Shown piece by piece: positions 36,151 through 48,332 of a DNA stretch of 64,000 nt. The DNA lies in the NCBI RefSeq assembly GCF_034344865.1, contig NZ_CP133774.1:1984001-2048000 (forward strand), read 5' to 3'. Below the pieces are notes generated by a model that saw nothing but the letters and a program-made list of their open reading frames with translations, was not told where the DNA came from and searched no databases. The position numbers and the translations under genes were made by a program. The stretch comes from Pseudomonas sp. 10S4. Lineage in GTDB: Bacteria; Pseudomonadota; Gammaproteobacteria; Pseudomonadales; Pseudomonadaceae. Numbering within the stretch: position 1 is the stretch's first letter; each line of letters opens with the position of its first letter.

Positions 36151-37140
36151 ATGTCGATCGAAGTGCGTAACGTCAGCAAGAATTTCAACGCGTTCAAGGC
36201 CCTGAACGACATCAGCCTGGATATCCACAGCGGCGAACTCGTGGCGCTGCTCGGCCCGTCGGGTTGCGGCAAAACCACGCTGCTGCGGATCATCGCCGGC
36301 CTGGAAACCCCGGACCAAGGCAACATCGTGTTCCACGGTGAAGACGTCTCCGGCCACGACGTGCGTGATCGCAACGTCGGTTTCGTGTTCCAGCACTACG
36401 CCTTGTTTCGGCACATGACGGTGTTCGACAACGTCGCGTTCGGCCTGCGCATGAAGCCGAAAAACCAGCGCCCGAGCGAAAGCCAGATCGCGGTCAAAGT
36501 TCACGAACTGCTGAACATGGTGCAACTGGATTGGTTGTCGGATCGCTACCCGGAGCAACTGTCCGGTGGTCAACGCCAGCGTATTGCCCTGGCCCGCGCG
36601 TTGGCGGTGGAACCGAAAGTTCTGCTGCTGGACGAACCGTTCGGCGCACTGGATGCCAAGGTTCGTAAAGAACTGCGTCGCTGGTTGGCGCGGCTGCACG
36701 AAGACATCAACCTGACTTCCGTGTTCGTGACCCACGACCAGGAAGAGGCGATGGAAGTCGCGGATCGCATCGTGGTGATGAACAAAGGTGTGATCGAGCA
36801 GATCGGTTCACCGGGCGACGTCTACGAAAACCCGGCCAGCGATTTCGTTTATCACTTCCTCGGTGACTCCAACCGTTTGCACTTGGGTGACGACAATCAC
36901 GTGCTGTTCCGCCCGCACGAAGTGTCGCTGTCGCGGCATGAGCTGGAGGATCACCACGCGGCTGAAGTGCGTGATATCCGGCCATTGGGCGCCACCACTC
37001 GGGTGACGTTGAAGGTTGAAGGGCAGAGCGAACTGATCGAGGCTGAAGTGGTGAAGGATCACGACAGCCTGGTCGGGTTGGCCAAGGGTGAGACGTTGTT
37101 CTTCAAACCCAAGGTCTGGCAGAAAGTCGCCAACATCTAA
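36151..37140 (+). CDS. cysA: sulfate/thiosulfate import ATP-binding protein CysA
   Basis: The 329-residue ABC ATPase has Walker [10 protein letters not shown] (~38-46), a Q-loop in [10 protein letters not shown], signature LSGGQRQR, Walker [13 protein letters not shown] and H-loop [10 protein letters not shown]. The C-terminal ~90 residues form a TOBE-like regulatory domain ([14 protein letters not shown]). It energises sulfate import by CysTW and Sbp. It is last in the operon, ending just before a REP doublet. Confidence 0.96.
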   Translation: MSIEVRNVSKNFNAFKALNDISLDIHSGELVALLGPSGCGKTTLLRIIAGLETPDQGNIVFHGEDVSGHDVRDRNVGFVFQHYALFRHMTVFDNVAFGLRMKPKNQRPSESQIAVKVHELLNMVQLDWLSDRYPEQLSGGQRQRIALARALAVEPKVLLLDEPFGALDAKVRKELRRWLARLHEDINLTSVFVTHDQEEAMEVADRIVVMNKGVIEQIGSPGDVYENPASDFVYHFLGDSNRLHLGDDNHVLFRPHEVSLSRHELEDHHAAEVRDIRPLGATTRVTLKVEGQSELIEAEVVKDHDSLVGLAKGETLFFKPKVWQKVANI

Positions 37141-37150
37141 AATCAAAAGC

Positions 37151-37225
37151 TTCGCGAGCAAGCCCGCTCCCACATTGGATCTATGGCGTACATAAATCCC
37201 CTGTGGGAGCGGGCTTGCTCGCGAA
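37151..37225. repeat. REP doublet, GCGAGCAAGCCCGC type, after cysA
   Basis: Arms TTCGCGAGCAAGCCCGCTCC and its complement are inverted and oriented outward relative to the doublet at 34310. It lies between converging genes and may act as a terminator. Confidence 0.9.
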
Positions 37226-37231
37226 TACGAT

Positions 37232-37750
37232 CTACGCAGCAGCACGCTTCGGATTGATTCTCACACCCCCAACCCGCGCCTCAATCTGCTCCTTGAGGTC
37301 CTGCCGCAACCCCAACAAAAACGCCAGTTCCGCCACCACAAACAACGGTCCGACAATCAACCCCGTCACATCATCGACAAACGCCGGCTTACGCCCCTCA
37401 TAGTGATGACCGACAAACTGAATCGCCCAGCCAATCACAAACATCCCCACGCCACTGCTCAGCCAGAGCATCGTGCTTTGCTGCGCCAACGCATGCCCCA
37501 GCCAAACCGACAGGCCCAGCAACACCGTCATCAGCACCCCGAGGCGCAGCTCCAGGCGCAAGTAAAACCACGCAGACGCCAACGCCAGCAGCACCGCCGG
37601 CGAAACCCAGCCTCCAGCCCATTGCGGCCGCGACAGTAAAACCGCGACGGCCACCACAATCAGCGGAATGCCGATAAAGTGGCTGGCGATATTGCGGGGG
37701 TCACGGTGGTAGGCGGCGTATTGACTGAGATGGTCAACGAGGCTTTTCAT
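37232..37750 (-). CDS. DUF962/Mpo1-like membrane protein
   Basis: The 172-residue protein has four hydrophobic helices and the family opening LVDHLSQYAAYHRDPRNIASHFIGIPLI, plus a later histidine pair in FVGHHYEGRKPAF. The yeast homologue Mpo1 is an iron-dependent dioxygenase of 2-hydroxy fatty acids; the bacterial function is inferred only. The start at 37750 (MKSLVDHLS) follows AGGAGGAA, better than the longer frame. Confidence 0.87.
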   Translation of the reverse strand: MKSLVDHLSQYAAYHRDPRNIASHFIGIPLIVVAVAVLLSRPQWAGGWVSPAVLLALASAWFYLRLELRLGVLMTVLLGLSVWLGHALAQQSTMLWLSSGVGMFVIGWAIQFVGHHYEGRKPAFVDDVTGLIVGPLFVVAELAFLLGLRQDLKEQIEARVGGVRINPKRAAA

Positions 37751-37834
37751 TGTTATTCCTCCTGTAGGGTGACTGATCATGCCCCGGGTTCGGCGCTCGC
37801 TCTGTCAGCCAGGCGACAATCTCTAGGAGTCTTC

Positions 37835-38521
37835 ATGGATATGCAGGTCTGGCGTCCACGCCTGATGAGTGGGCAGTGGTTCAGTCATTTACCCGTTCCC
37901 TTTCAGGATAGTCTGCTGGTGGCAGCCCGGGTTCGGCGGTTGACGGCGGGGCAGCGGCTGTTCAAGCGTGGCGATCCGCCGTGCGGTCTGTACGCGGTAC
38001 TCGAAGGCTCGATACGCATCGGTGCGGTGAGCGAGCAGGGCAAGGAGGCGCTGCTGAGCCTGGTCGAGCCACCGCACTGGTTCGGCGAAATCTGTCTGTT
38101 CGATGGCCAGCCCCGGACCCACGACGCCTATGGCGTGGGTCAATGCATCCTGCTGCACATCCCGCAAACGGCATTGCTGAAGTTGCTCGATGAACAACCG
38201 CTGTACTGGCGGCAATTGGCGTTGCTGATGAGCCACAAACTGCGCCTGACCTTCATCTACCTCGAACAACTGAGCCTGCTGCCGGCCCCGGCCCGCCTTG
38301 CCCACCGCTTGCTGATGATTGCCGAGGGCTATGGCGAAGTCGATCCGCCGCGACGGGTACTGCAACTGCCCCAGGAGCAACTGGCGTCGATGTTGTCGCT
38401 GTCGCGCCAGACCACCAACCAGTTGCTCAAGGAATTGCAGGGCCAGGGGATTATCGGCCTGGGCTATGGCGAGATCGAGATTCTGGACGCCGAGCGGTTG
38501 CGGGCGCTGGCCACGATTTAG
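37835..38521 (+). CDS. Crp/Fnr-family transcriptional regulator
   Basis: The 228-residue protein has an N-terminal cyclic-nucleotide-binding-like barrel (QRLFKRGDPPCGLYAVLEGSIRIG, WFGEICLFDGQPR) and a C-terminal winged helix (LPQEQLASMLSLSRQTTNQLLKELQ). The full set of cAMP-binding residues is not evident and there is no FNR-type cysteine cluster, so the ligand is unknown. The start at 37835 (MDMQVWRPR) follows TAGGAGT. It diverges from the DUF962 gene. Confidence 0.88.
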   Translation: MDMQVWRPRLMSGQWFSHLPVPFQDSLLVAARVRRLTAGQRLFKRGDPPCGLYAVLEGSIRIGAVSEQGKEALLSLVEPPHWFGEICLFDGQPRTHDAYGVGQCILLHIPQTALLKLLDEQPLYWRQLALLMSHKLRLTFIYLEQLSLLPAPARLAHRLLMIAEGYGEVDPPRRVLQLPQEQLASMLSLSRQTTNQLLKELQGQGIIGLGYGEIEILDAERLRALATI

Positions 38522-38534
38522 CTGAAAACATTGA

Positions 38535-38636
38535 CCCCCCTGTGGGAGCGGGCTTGCTCGCGAAGGCGTCCTGTCAGCCAACATCAATGCCGATTGACAC
38601 TCCGCATTCGCGAGCAAGCCCACTCCCACAGGGGGA
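38535..38636. repeat. REP doublet, GCGGGCTTGCTCGCG type
   Basis: CCCCCTGTGGGAGCGGGCTT at the left and its complement ending ACAGGGGG at the right; the inner part again contains a TGTCAGCCAACATCAATGCC-type palindrome. Confidence 0.9.
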
Positions 38637-38708
38637 TATGTTGAAGTTAGTGATGGGCAACCGGCCCGAACACGCCTAGCCTGTACCCCTGAATAATCGA
38701 GGTGTGCC

Positions 38709-39074
38709 ATGCGTGTCCTGTTAGTGGAAGACGAACCTGAAACCGCCAAACTCCTGGCCAACGGCCTGAATGAGGCGAGCTATTCAGTCGATGTGGCGCT
38801 AAACGGCATGGACGGTCGGCGCTTTATCGAGTCCGGCGAGTACGACCTGATCATCCTCGACGTCATGCTGCCGGGCCTCAATGGTTGGCAGTTGCAGCAG
38901 CAGATCCGCAAACTCGGCGAAACCCCGGTGCTGTTCCTCACCACCAAGGATGGCATCGAAGATCGACTGCGCGGTTTGGAGTTGCATGAGGATGACTACC
39001 TGCTCAAACCGTTCACCGTGAGCGAACTGGTGGCGCGGGTGCGTAAGTTGTTGCGGCGTGATCGGGGGCGGTGA
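38709..39074 (+). CDS. OmpR-type response regulator, receiver only (probably truncated)
   Basis: The 121-residue protein is a complete receiver (VEDEPETAKLL, phosphoacceptor in LIILDVMLPG, TTKD, and lysine in YLLKPFTVSELVARV). It stops after KLLRRDRGR, exactly where OmpR/PhoB proteins begin their winged-helix domain. The receiver resembles heavy-metal regulators such as CopR/IrlR. The following 260 bp do not encode the missing domain in any frame, so this is a true truncation or an evolved single-domain regulator rather than a simple frameshift. No sensor kinase is adjacent. GAGG precedes the ATG. Confidence 0.8.
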   Translation: MRVLLVEDEPETAKLLANGLNEASYSVDVALNGMDGRRFIESGEYDLIILDVMLPGLNGWQLQQQIRKLGETPVLFLTTKDGIEDRLRGLELHEDDYLLKPFTVSELVARVRKLLRRDRGR

Positions 39075-39212
39075 TTACTGAAAGTCAGGCCAAAATTGGC
39101 CAACTCTTCGTTTCGAAATGCACTAAATACAATGCATTTCCATGATTTGTATAAATTTGCATCGTATGCGATGCAAGTCGGCCAAGTGGAAACTGTGGTG
39201 AGTTGAAGATCG

Positions 39213-39308
39213 CCTTCGTGAGCACGCCCGCTCCCACAGTGGTTCTGCGTTGTTAGTGGATTTTGTGTTCACTGAAGATCAAATGTGGGAGCGGGCTTGC
39301 TCGCGAAG
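39213..39308. repeat. REP doublet, GCGGGCTTGCTCGCG type
   Basis: The left arm is slightly decayed (CTTCGTGAGCACGCCCGCTC); the right arm is the standard TGTGGGAGCGGGCTTGCTCG. It fills much of the 267-bp gap after the truncated regulator; an AT-rich stretch at 39105-39180 with repeated TGCAT words is otherwise unexplained. Confidence 0.85.
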
Positions 39309-39341
39309 GGGCCAGTCAATTCACCACACCTTCTGGATCCG

Positions 39342-40346
39342 TTACCGCAACCCATCCCGAAACTGCCCCGGTGTCATCCCCGTCCAGCGTTTGAACGCGC
39401 GGCTGAAGCTGCTCGTATCGGCAAACCCCAGCAAATAGCTGACCTCACTCAACGAACACTGCGGATCACGCAGATGCAGCAGCGCCAGGTTTTCGCGGCT
39501 TTCGTTGAGCAACGTGTCGAATCGACAACCCTCATCCGCCAAGTGCCGTTGCAGGCTGCGCAAGCTCAGGTGCAGGGCCTGGGCGATGCGTTCGGCGCTG
39601 GGTTCGCCTTCTGGAAGTTGTTCTTCAATGGCGTCGCGCACCTTGCGCTCCCAGGTCAGCGGTTTGAGCTGTGCCAGGGTGCGTTTGAGCACGGTTTCGT
39701 TGTGTTCGGCCAGTTCCGGGTTCGCGTCGTCCAGGTGGCTGTCGAAATCCACCAGCGAGAATTCCAGTCGGTCTTCATCGGCGCTGAAGTACACCGGGGA
39801 GCGAAAGACTTTGTGCCACTGATGCGGGTCCGCCGGTTCCGGGCGGCGCAGGTACACCGCCATTGGCGCGTACTCGCGGCCCAGGCGATTGCGGCAGGTG
39901 CGCACGTAGATCGCCGCGAAGGCGTCGATGGCTTCGAAGGCCGGGGCCAGACTACCGAGGGGGACTTTCAGGCGGAAACGGTAGCGATCCTCGCCGCGAG
40001 TCAGCTCCAGTTCCAACGCATCGCTGACCACTTGGTGATAACGCACGATGCGCTCGAACACTTCCCGCAGACTGCCGCTGGCCACCAGCGCATAACCCAA
40101 CGCGTGGAATGTGGTCGGGCTGACAAAGCGCGACACCCGCAAGCCGATCGCCGGGTCGCCGCTGGCCTGCACGGCGATTTCCCACAGGCGCGTGGTGCTG
40201 GACAACGGATAACGGGCGTTCGGGTCGTCCATCAACTGCGGGTCAAGCCCCGCCTGTTGGCACAGGGCGGTGCTGTCGAGGCCCAACGCATCGAGTTGCT
40301 TGCGCAGGGCGCGGGTCCAGCTGGCGAGGGAGGTCGGTTCACTCAT
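39342..40346 (-). CDS. AraC-family transcriptional regulator (OruR/ArgR-like architecture)
   Basis: The 334-residue protein has an N-terminal arabinose-binding-like domain of the Arabinose_bd type (LWEIAVQASGDPAIGLRV...FHALGYALVASGSLREVFERIVRYH) and a C-terminal double helix-turn-helix (AERIAQALHLSLRSLQRHLADEG; SEVSYLLGFADTSSFSRAFKRWTGMTPGQFR). It diverges from the desaturase gene at 40447, sharing 100 bp, so it likely controls that gene. The inducer is unknown. Confidence 0.9.
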   Translation of the reverse strand: MSEPTSLASWTRALRKQLDALGLDSTALCQQAGLDPQLMDDPNARYPLSSTTRLWEIAVQASGDPAIGLRVSRFVSPTTFHALGYALVASGSLREVFERIVRYHQVVSDALELELTRGEDRYRFRLKVPLGSLAPAFEAIDAFAAIYVRTCRNRLGREYAPMAVYLRRPEPADPHQWHKVFRSPVYFSADEDRLEFSLVDFDSHLDDANPELAEHNETVLKRTLAQLKPLTWERKVRDAIEEQLPEGEPSAERIAQALHLSLRSLQRHLADEGCRFDTLLNESRENLALLHLRDPQCSLSEVSYLLGFADTSSFSRAFKRWTGMTPGQFRDGLR

Positions 40347-40446
40347 GGTGATTGGCGCTTCCGGTCAACAGGTTGGCGTTCACGGCTACCATCTTGTGAG
40401 GCGTCACAAGGCAGGATGTGAGCATCAATAACCAGAGGATGGAAGC

Positions 40447-41520
40447 ATGGACCGTACTTCTGCAAGTCCCCAGCGACTGAATGCAGCCCAGCGATCAGCA
40501 CATATTCGCGAAGTGGTGCTGGCCAAGGGCGTCGAACTGCGCAAACGCTACCCGATTCTTAACCATCAGGACGCTTTGGGCGCAGGCATTCTGGCCTTTG
40601 CGCTGGTCGGGATGATCGGTTCGGCGGCGCTCTACATCACCGGGCACATGGCCTGGTGGGCGTGCCTGTTGCTCAATGCGTTTTTTGCGTCGTTGACCCA
40701 CGAACTGGAACACGACCTGATTCACAGCATGTACTTCCGCAAGCAACGCCTGCCGCACAACCTGATGATGGGCCTGGTCTGGCTGGCGCGGCCAAGCACG
40801 ATCAACCCGTGGATCCGCCGTCATCTGCACCTCAATCACCACAAGGTTTCCGGCACCGAAACCGACATGGAAGAGCGGGCGATCACCAATGGCGAGCCTT
40901 GGGGCATTGCCCGGCTGTTGATGGTCGGCGATAACGTGATGTCGGCGTTTATTCGCATGCTGCGGGCCAAGACCTGGGCGCACAAATTCAGCATCATCAA
41001 GCGCACCTTGAAGGTCTATGCGCCTTTAGCGCTGGTGCATTGGGGCGCGTGGTATGTGTTTCTCGGCTTTCATGCGGCCAATGGCATTGCGCATTTGCTC
41101 GGTGCACCGATTGAGTGGTCGGCGACCACGCTGTCCGTGATGCAAGTGATCGATATTGCGGCAGTGGTGATCATCGGGCCGAACGTGTTGCGCACTTTTT
41201 GCCTGCACTTTGTCAGTTCGAACATGCATTACTACGGTGATGTGGAGCTGGGGAATGTGATTCAACAGACTCAGGTGCTGAACCCTTGGTGGATGTGGCC
41301 GTTGCAAGTGTTCTGCTTCAACTTCGGCAGCAGCCACGGGATTCATCACTTTGTGGTGAAGGAACCGTTTTACATCCGCCAGATGACCGTGCCGGTGGCG
41401 CATAAGGTAATGCGCGAGATGGGGGTTCGGTTTAATGATTTCGGGACGTTTGTGCGGGCGAACCGGTTTGTTCGCAAGGACGAGGTGGTGAGCGCCACGA
41501 CACAAACCGCCCAGGCCTGA
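40447..41520 (+). CDS. fatty acid desaturase family membrane protein
   Basis: The 357-residue di-iron membrane protein has histidine boxes HELEHD (~residue 81), HLHLNHH (~126) and HGIHHF (~300), with hydrophobic helices between them. It differs from the DesA class (HRxxxH, HxxHH, HNxHH), so the substrate may be another acyl chain, an alkane, a carotenoid or a sterol-like lipid. AGAGGATGG lies before the ATG. Regulation by the divergent AraC protein is likely. The exact reaction cannot be told from sequence. Confidence 0.85.
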   Translation: MDRTSASPQRLNAAQRSAHIREVVLAKGVELRKRYPILNHQDALGAGILAFALVGMIGSAALYITGHMAWWACLLLNAFFASLTHELEHDLIHSMYFRKQRLPHNLMMGLVWLARPSTINPWIRRHLHLNHHKVSGTETDMEERAITNGEPWGIARLLMVGDNVMSAFIRMLRAKTWAHKFSIIKRTLKVYAPLALVHWGAWYVFLGFHAANGIAHLLGAPIEWSATTLSVMQVIDIAAVVIIGPNVLRTFCLHFVSSNMHYYGDVELGNVIQQTQVLNPWWMWPLQVFCFNFGSSHGIHHFVVKEPFYIRQMTVPVAHKVMREMGVRFNDFGTFVRANRFVRKDEVVSATTQTAQA

Positions 41521-41527
41521 CTCATAC

Positions 41528-41662
41528 CTGTGGCGAGGGGGCTTGCCCCGTTGGGCTGCGAAGCGGCCCCAAAACCAGACGACCGAGGTTTAACAGATAG
41601 AGGTCGGTCGTCTGGTTTACGACTGCTTCGCAGCCGAACGGGGGCAAGCCCCCTCGCCACAG
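41528..41662. repeat. REP doublet, GGGGGCTTGCCCC type, with long inner palindrome
   Basis: Arms CTGTGGCGAGGGGGCTTGCC and GGCAAGCCCCCTCGCCACAG flank a nearly perfect inner inverted repeat (AAACCAGACGACCGA / TCGGTCGTCTGGTTT), so the whole 135 bp can fold on itself between converging genes. Confidence 0.92.
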
Positions 41663-41671
41663 TGTTAGTGT

Positions 41672-44110
<2,439 letters not shown>

Positions 44111-44114
<4 letters not shown>

Positions 44115-45708
44115 GCGTGTCTCCAGCGGGTAGCGCGGATTTCCAGGCGTTGGCCAATGAGGTTGAGCAGGGCACCGGTCAGGCCCACCAGCAGCATGCC
44201 GGCCATGATCAGGTCCATGCGCAGCAGTTGCTGGGCACCGATCATCTGGCTGCCGATGCCGCCATTGGACGGCATGAAATATTCGGCGCCGATGGTGCCG
44301 AGCCAGGCGTAGATCAGGCTCAGGCGCAGGCCGGCGAAGATCCCCGGGGCCGCGCCCGGCAAGACCAGGCGGCGCAGGCGTTGGCCGAGATTCAGACGCA
44401 GCACTTGAGCGGCTTCATTCAGTTGCGGCGAGAGGTTGGCGACGCTGCGTTGGGTGGCAATAAACAGCGGAAAAAATGCAGCGAGTGCGACGAATACCCA
44501 CTTGGCCAATTCCCCCAGGCCGAACCATGCGGTGAGCAGCGGCACCCAGGCGAAAATCGCGATTTGGCGGATGGCAGCGAGGGTCGGACCGAGGATGCGT
44601 TCACTGGTGTGCGACAGCCCCAGCAGCAAGCCCAGCAAAAATCCGAGTCCACCGCCCAGCAGCAAACCGCCGAGGGTGCGGCCCAGGCTCAGGGCCATGC
44701 CGCTGATCAATGTGCCGTCTCGCAGGCCGTGCCAAGTGGTTTCCAAAACCGCGAACGGGCTGACCAGGATATTCGCGTCGATCCACTGCTGATCCGTGGT
44801 CACTTGCCACAACGTCAGCAACGCCAAGGGCAGCAGCCAGGGTTGCAGGTGTTGCGAGCCTTGATACTTCGGCCCACGGCGGATTTCGGCGGTGGCCGGG
44901 TGCGGCCAGTGCACCCATTTTTTATCCAGCAGACGAAGCCGCGATCCATCGCCACGCCGATCAAACCGATGACCACGATCACCACGAAGACGATGTCGAG
45001 CATGAACAACTGGCGCGCCCAGACCATCAGGTAACCGATGCCTTCGCTGGACGCCAGCAGTTCCACCGCCAGTAACGAGGTCCAACCGGCGGCCAGCGCC
45101 AGTCGCACACCGGCCATGAAGGCGGGCAGCGCGGCGGGCAGCACCAGGCGACGGATCAACAGTCGCGGCGGCAGACGCAGCACGGCGGCGGCCTCGCGCA
45201 ATTTGGGTTGTGCGTCGCGCACACCGACCAAGGTGTGCAGGGTCACCGGCACCACAATCGCCTTCACCAGCACCACCAGTTTCAACACTTCACCGATGCC
45301 GAAAAACACCATGAACAGCGGAATCCAGGCCAGGGTCGGGACTTGCGCCAAACCGGCGAACGTCGGGAACACCAGGCGCTCCAGACGCCGACTGAAACCC
45401 AGCGCCGCGCCCAAGGCTGCGCCAGCGCTGATCCCGGCGAGCAAGCCCCAGAACAGGCGTTGCAGGCTGATCCACAGATGACTCCACAACTCGCCTTGGG
45501 ACAGTTCGACGGCGCTGTTCCAGACCAGAGAGGGCGCCGGCAGGATCTGCTCGCTCATCCAGTGATTGCGGCTGGCCAGCCACCATAGGGCGAACAGGCT
45601 GATCGGTAACATCCAGGGCAGGAGACGCTGGCTCAGGCTTGGCCAAAGGCGCCGACCATTGAGCGGTGGGGCGGCCAGCGGCAGGCTGAGAAGGGAAACA
45701 CGGGCCAT
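44111..45708 (-). pseudogene. atsB: sulfate-ester ABC transporter permease AtsB, apparently a fused double permease with one frameshift
   Basis: Two BPD_transp_1 units follow each other. The first (from 45708) ends VFVVIVVIGLIGVAMDRG, with EAA loop LREAAAVLRLPPRLLIRRLVLP. The second runs to 44111, with LNEAAQVLRLNLGQRLRRLVLPG. The units are in different frames that overlap at 44815-45085. Adding one base near 44938 joins them through a linker (LRLLDKKWVHWPHPATAEIR) into a ~532-residue protein with no stop or new ATG between them. A pair of separate permeases is the alternative. It would move aryl or alkyl sulfates across the inner membrane together with AtsR and AtsC. Confidence 0.82.
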
Positions 45709-45729
45709 GAATGACCTCCGTTTTTGACC

Positions 45730-45823
45730 TTGTAGGAGCGGGGCTTGCCCGCGAAGGCTATCTGTCAGTCACCCTCTTGTTGGATGTGACGGGTCTCTTC
45801 GCGGGCAAGCCTCGCTCCAACAG
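45730..45823. repeat. REP doublet, GGCTTGCCCGCGAA type
   Basis: Arms TGTAGGAGCGGGGCTTGCCC and its complement are inverted around a TATCTGTCAGTCACC centre. It lies in the 382-bp gap upstream of the divergent ats transcripts. The remaining AT-rich DNA (45835-46060) should hold the atsR and atsB promoters. Confidence 0.85.
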
Positions 45824-46090
45824 GTTTAAGGTGTATGCGAATTTGATCTATAAAAATTAAAATCAATGCTATTGAGAGATAAGCGAGACCATTTAAGGCC
45901 TCCAGCCCACACGCATCCAATGCATTCGAAGAATATTTTCGATGCTGTTTATGCATACCCGCCCGAGAGCCCCGCTTTGACTGACATAGACCCAAAAGCT
46001 ATAAAAATGTGAATTTATAGTATTTAAGCGTAGGGACTGATTCAGCCTACGTTCTGCTCCTCAACGCCGTCGCCACCAGGAGCCGCACCC

Positions 46091-47104
46091 ATGAATCGTC
46101 CCTTCAAACGTGTCATCAGTCTGTTTGCCATACCGGCCCTGGCGGGGTTGCTGGCGTTCACCGCCCACGCCGACGAACTCAAGGAAATTCGGATCGCCGT
46201 GCCTGACCTGAGTGCCGGCACCCAGCACAGTGGCGGCGGTATAACGGATGTATTGCGCGACCAGCAGATCTTTGAGAAAGCCTTCGCCGATCAGGGGATC
46301 AAAATTCAGTGGAGTTTCTTCAAAGGCGCCGGGCCGGTGATCAACGAAGCGTTCGCCAACGGTCAGGTAGACCTGGCTTACCTGGGAGATCTCGCGGCAA
46401 TCATCGGTAAGTCCAATGGTCTGGACACCCGCCTGCTCAGCGCCTCTGCGCGCGGGGTGAAACAGTACCTGGGCGTGGTGCCCGGTTCGGGGATCAAAAC
46501 CCTGCAAGACCTCAAAGGCAAACGCGTGGCGATCTTTCGGGGCACCGCTACTCAGTTGTCTTTTGATGCGGCGCTGGCCAGCCAGGGTTTGAGCGAGAAG
46601 GATCTGAAGGTCATTAATCTGGACTTTAGCGGCGCCGTTGCCGCGCTGGCGGCCAAGCAGATTGATGCGTCGTGGGGCAGTTCTGGATTGACGGCGTTGC
46701 AAGCCAAGGGGTTGGCCGAGTTGCCGTTGAACACCAAGGATCTGGGTGGGGCGGGCAGTGTTCAGGCGGTGTTGGTGGGCACCGGGAAATTTGTCGACGA
46801 GCATCCGGAGGCGGTCGCGAAACTGTTGAAGGCGCAGCAGCAAGCGGTGGAGTGGCTGACGCAGGACAGCAACAAGGATGCGTACATTCAGTTGGTGTCG
46901 GGGCTGGCGAGTTATCCGCCAGTGATTCTTCAGCAGGATTTGAAGGATCAGAAGTTGAGCGACGTGTTCCCCTCGACGCTGGATCCGGTGTTCCTGGGGA
47001 AATTGCAGGATGCAGTGGATTTGGCTTCGCAGCAGAAGCTGATTCGCAAGCCGTTCAAGGTGACGGATTGGGTAGCGCCGGAGTTGGCTGCAGCGAAGCT
47101 CTGA
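46091..47104 (+). CDS. atsR: periplasmic sulfate-ester binding protein
   Basis: The 337-residue protein is of the SsuA/TauA type with a signal peptide (LAGLLAFTAHA, cleaved near residue 27). It has the binding-protein motifs PDLSAGTQHSGGG, VDLAYLGDLAAIIGK and LKGKRVAIFRGTATQLSFD. By context it presents aryl or alkyl sulfates to the permease encoded divergently. AGGAG lies before the ATG. In P. putida and P. aeruginosa atsR heads the operon; here it reads opposite to atsB/atsC/atsA, sharing the upstream region. Confidence 0.9.
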   Translation: MNRPFKRVISLFAIPALAGLLAFTAHADELKEIRIAVPDLSAGTQHSGGGITDVLRDQQIFEKAFADQGIKIQWSFFKGAGPVINEAFANGQVDLAYLGDLAAIIGKSNGLDTRLLSASARGVKQYLGVVPGSGIKTLQDLKGKRVAIFRGTATQLSFDAALASQGLSEKDLKVINLDFSGAVAALAAKQIDASWGSSGLTALQAKGLAELPLNTKDLGGAGSVQAVLVGTGKFVDEHPEAVAKLLKAQQQAVEWLTQDSNKDAYIQLVSGLASYPPVILQQDLKDQKLSDVFPSTLDPVFLGKLQDAVDLASQQKLIRKPFKVTDWVAPELAAAKL

Positions 47105-47127
47105 ATTTTTAGCGATCTCACTGGCCT

Positions 47128-47223
47128 CATCGCGATCAAGCTCGCTCCCACAGTGGATCTCTGCCGGACACAAAATTTGTGTACACCGCAAATCTACTGT
47201 GGGAGCGAGCTTGCTCGCGATGG
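47128..47223. repeat. REP doublet, GCGATCAAGCTCGC type
   Basis: Variant arms CATCGCGATCAAGCTCGCTC and GAGCGAGCTTGCTCGCGATG face each other between converging atsR and the LysR gene. Confidence 0.88.
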
Positions 47224-47228
47224 GGTCA

Positions 47229-48149
47229 TCAAACCGCGACGCTAATCTCTTGTTTATCCACCGCCACCAACGTCTCAATCATCGCCCGCGCCGCCGGCGA
47301 CAACCGAAACCCGGTGCGACTGACAATCCCGCACCGCGCATTCATGCTCTCGATGTTCTGCGGCAAATTGCGCCAGTGCAGCAACACCAGCGTGCCCTGG
47401 GCGATGTCTTCGTTAAACGCCTCTTCCGTACCAATACCAATCGCGTTCGATTGCAGCACGATCTTCACCAGCGCCGGAAAGTGCTCGGTCTCGATGGTCG
47501 GTGAAAAATCCATCCGCCCGCTGAGGTTTGCCAGCAGTTTGCGAATGCCCGGCGGGATCAACGTGGTCGCCAACGGGTAGTCGAACATGTCGTTGGTCGA
47601 CAGGCTGTCCTTGACCAGCAGTGGATGCCCCGGCCGGCAGAAGAACACCCCGCGCTTGGGCGTCAGGGCCTGGGTCTGGAAGTTCGGATCGGCTTCGAAA
47701 TGGCGGATGTCGGCGATGAAGAACTCGATCTCTTCACGGCTCAGGGCGCGGCTGAGTTTTTCCCAATTATCCACCTGAAAACAGGTGCGTACTTTCGGGT
47801 GCGCATTGATGAATTGCGCCACCGCATCCGGCACCAGTTTCACCGCTGGCGCCGGGCCGCAACCGAAGCGCAGTTCACCGGCGTCGAGCTTGGTCATCTG
47901 CGTCACTTCGGCATTGAGCAGCGCCGCGCCTTGGACCAGGGTCAAGGCATGTTGCAGCACCACCTGGCCCTCGGGTGTCGGGCGCAAATCCTTGTTGCCA
48001 CGGTCCACCAACACACAGCCGAACTCTTGCTCCAGCCCCTGAATACTGCGGCTGAACGCCGGTTGAGTGATGCCCATGGCGTCGGCCGCGCGGACAAAAC
48101 TGCGGTGTTCGTTGAGGGCGATGAAGTAGCGCAACTGGCGAAGATCCAT
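47229..48149 (-). CDS. LysR-family regulator, SftR-like
   Basis: The 306-residue protein has an N-terminal winged helix (LRQLRYFIALNEHRSFVRAADAMGITQPAFSRSIQGLE) and a LysR substrate domain (GELRFGCGPAPAVKLVPDAV). Start 48149 (MDLRQLRYF) is preferred to 48164 because GGA lies seven bases upstream. It diverges from atsK, and it is a close paralogue of the regulator at 51184-52128. SftR of P. putida represses sulfate-ester genes until esters are present and sulfate is absent; that role is inferred from the neighbours. Confidence 0.88.
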   Translation of the reverse strand: MDLRQLRYFIALNEHRSFVRAADAMGITQPAFSRSIQGLEQEFGCVLVDRGNKDLRPTPEGQVVLQHALTLVQGAALLNAEVTQMTKLDAGELRFGCGPAPAVKLVPDAVAQFINAHPKVRTCFQVDNWEKLSRALSREEIEFFIADIRHFEADPNFQTQALTPKRGVFFCRPGHPLLVKDSLSTNDMFDYPLATTLIPPGIRKLLANLSGRMDFSPTIETEHFPALVKIVLQSNAIGIGTEEAFNEDIAQGTLVLLHWRNLPQNIESMNARCGIVSRTGFRLSPAARAMIETLVAVDKQEISVAV

Positions 48150-48332
48150 ATGCTTTTCCGGCATCCTAAAAATAGCTCGAAGGCATTTGCGACGAGGGTT
48201 GCTAGAGGTTTTAAATGCAAGCTCTTATTCCGTCAACGAAGCATGTAGATATCTATTAGATCTAAATTGAATATAGATAGAGCATTGTTTCGCTGCCGCT
48301 CAACCGTCAGCAGTCCGATCGAGGGTCTACCC

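Noticed and set aside
37151..37225. Small RNA gene from the strong hairpin after cysA
   Set aside because: The arms match the REP family found many times in the window; no promoter is evident.
38709..39074. Frameshifted full-length CopR-type regulator
   Set aside because: None of the three forward frames after the stop encodes a winged-helix domain.
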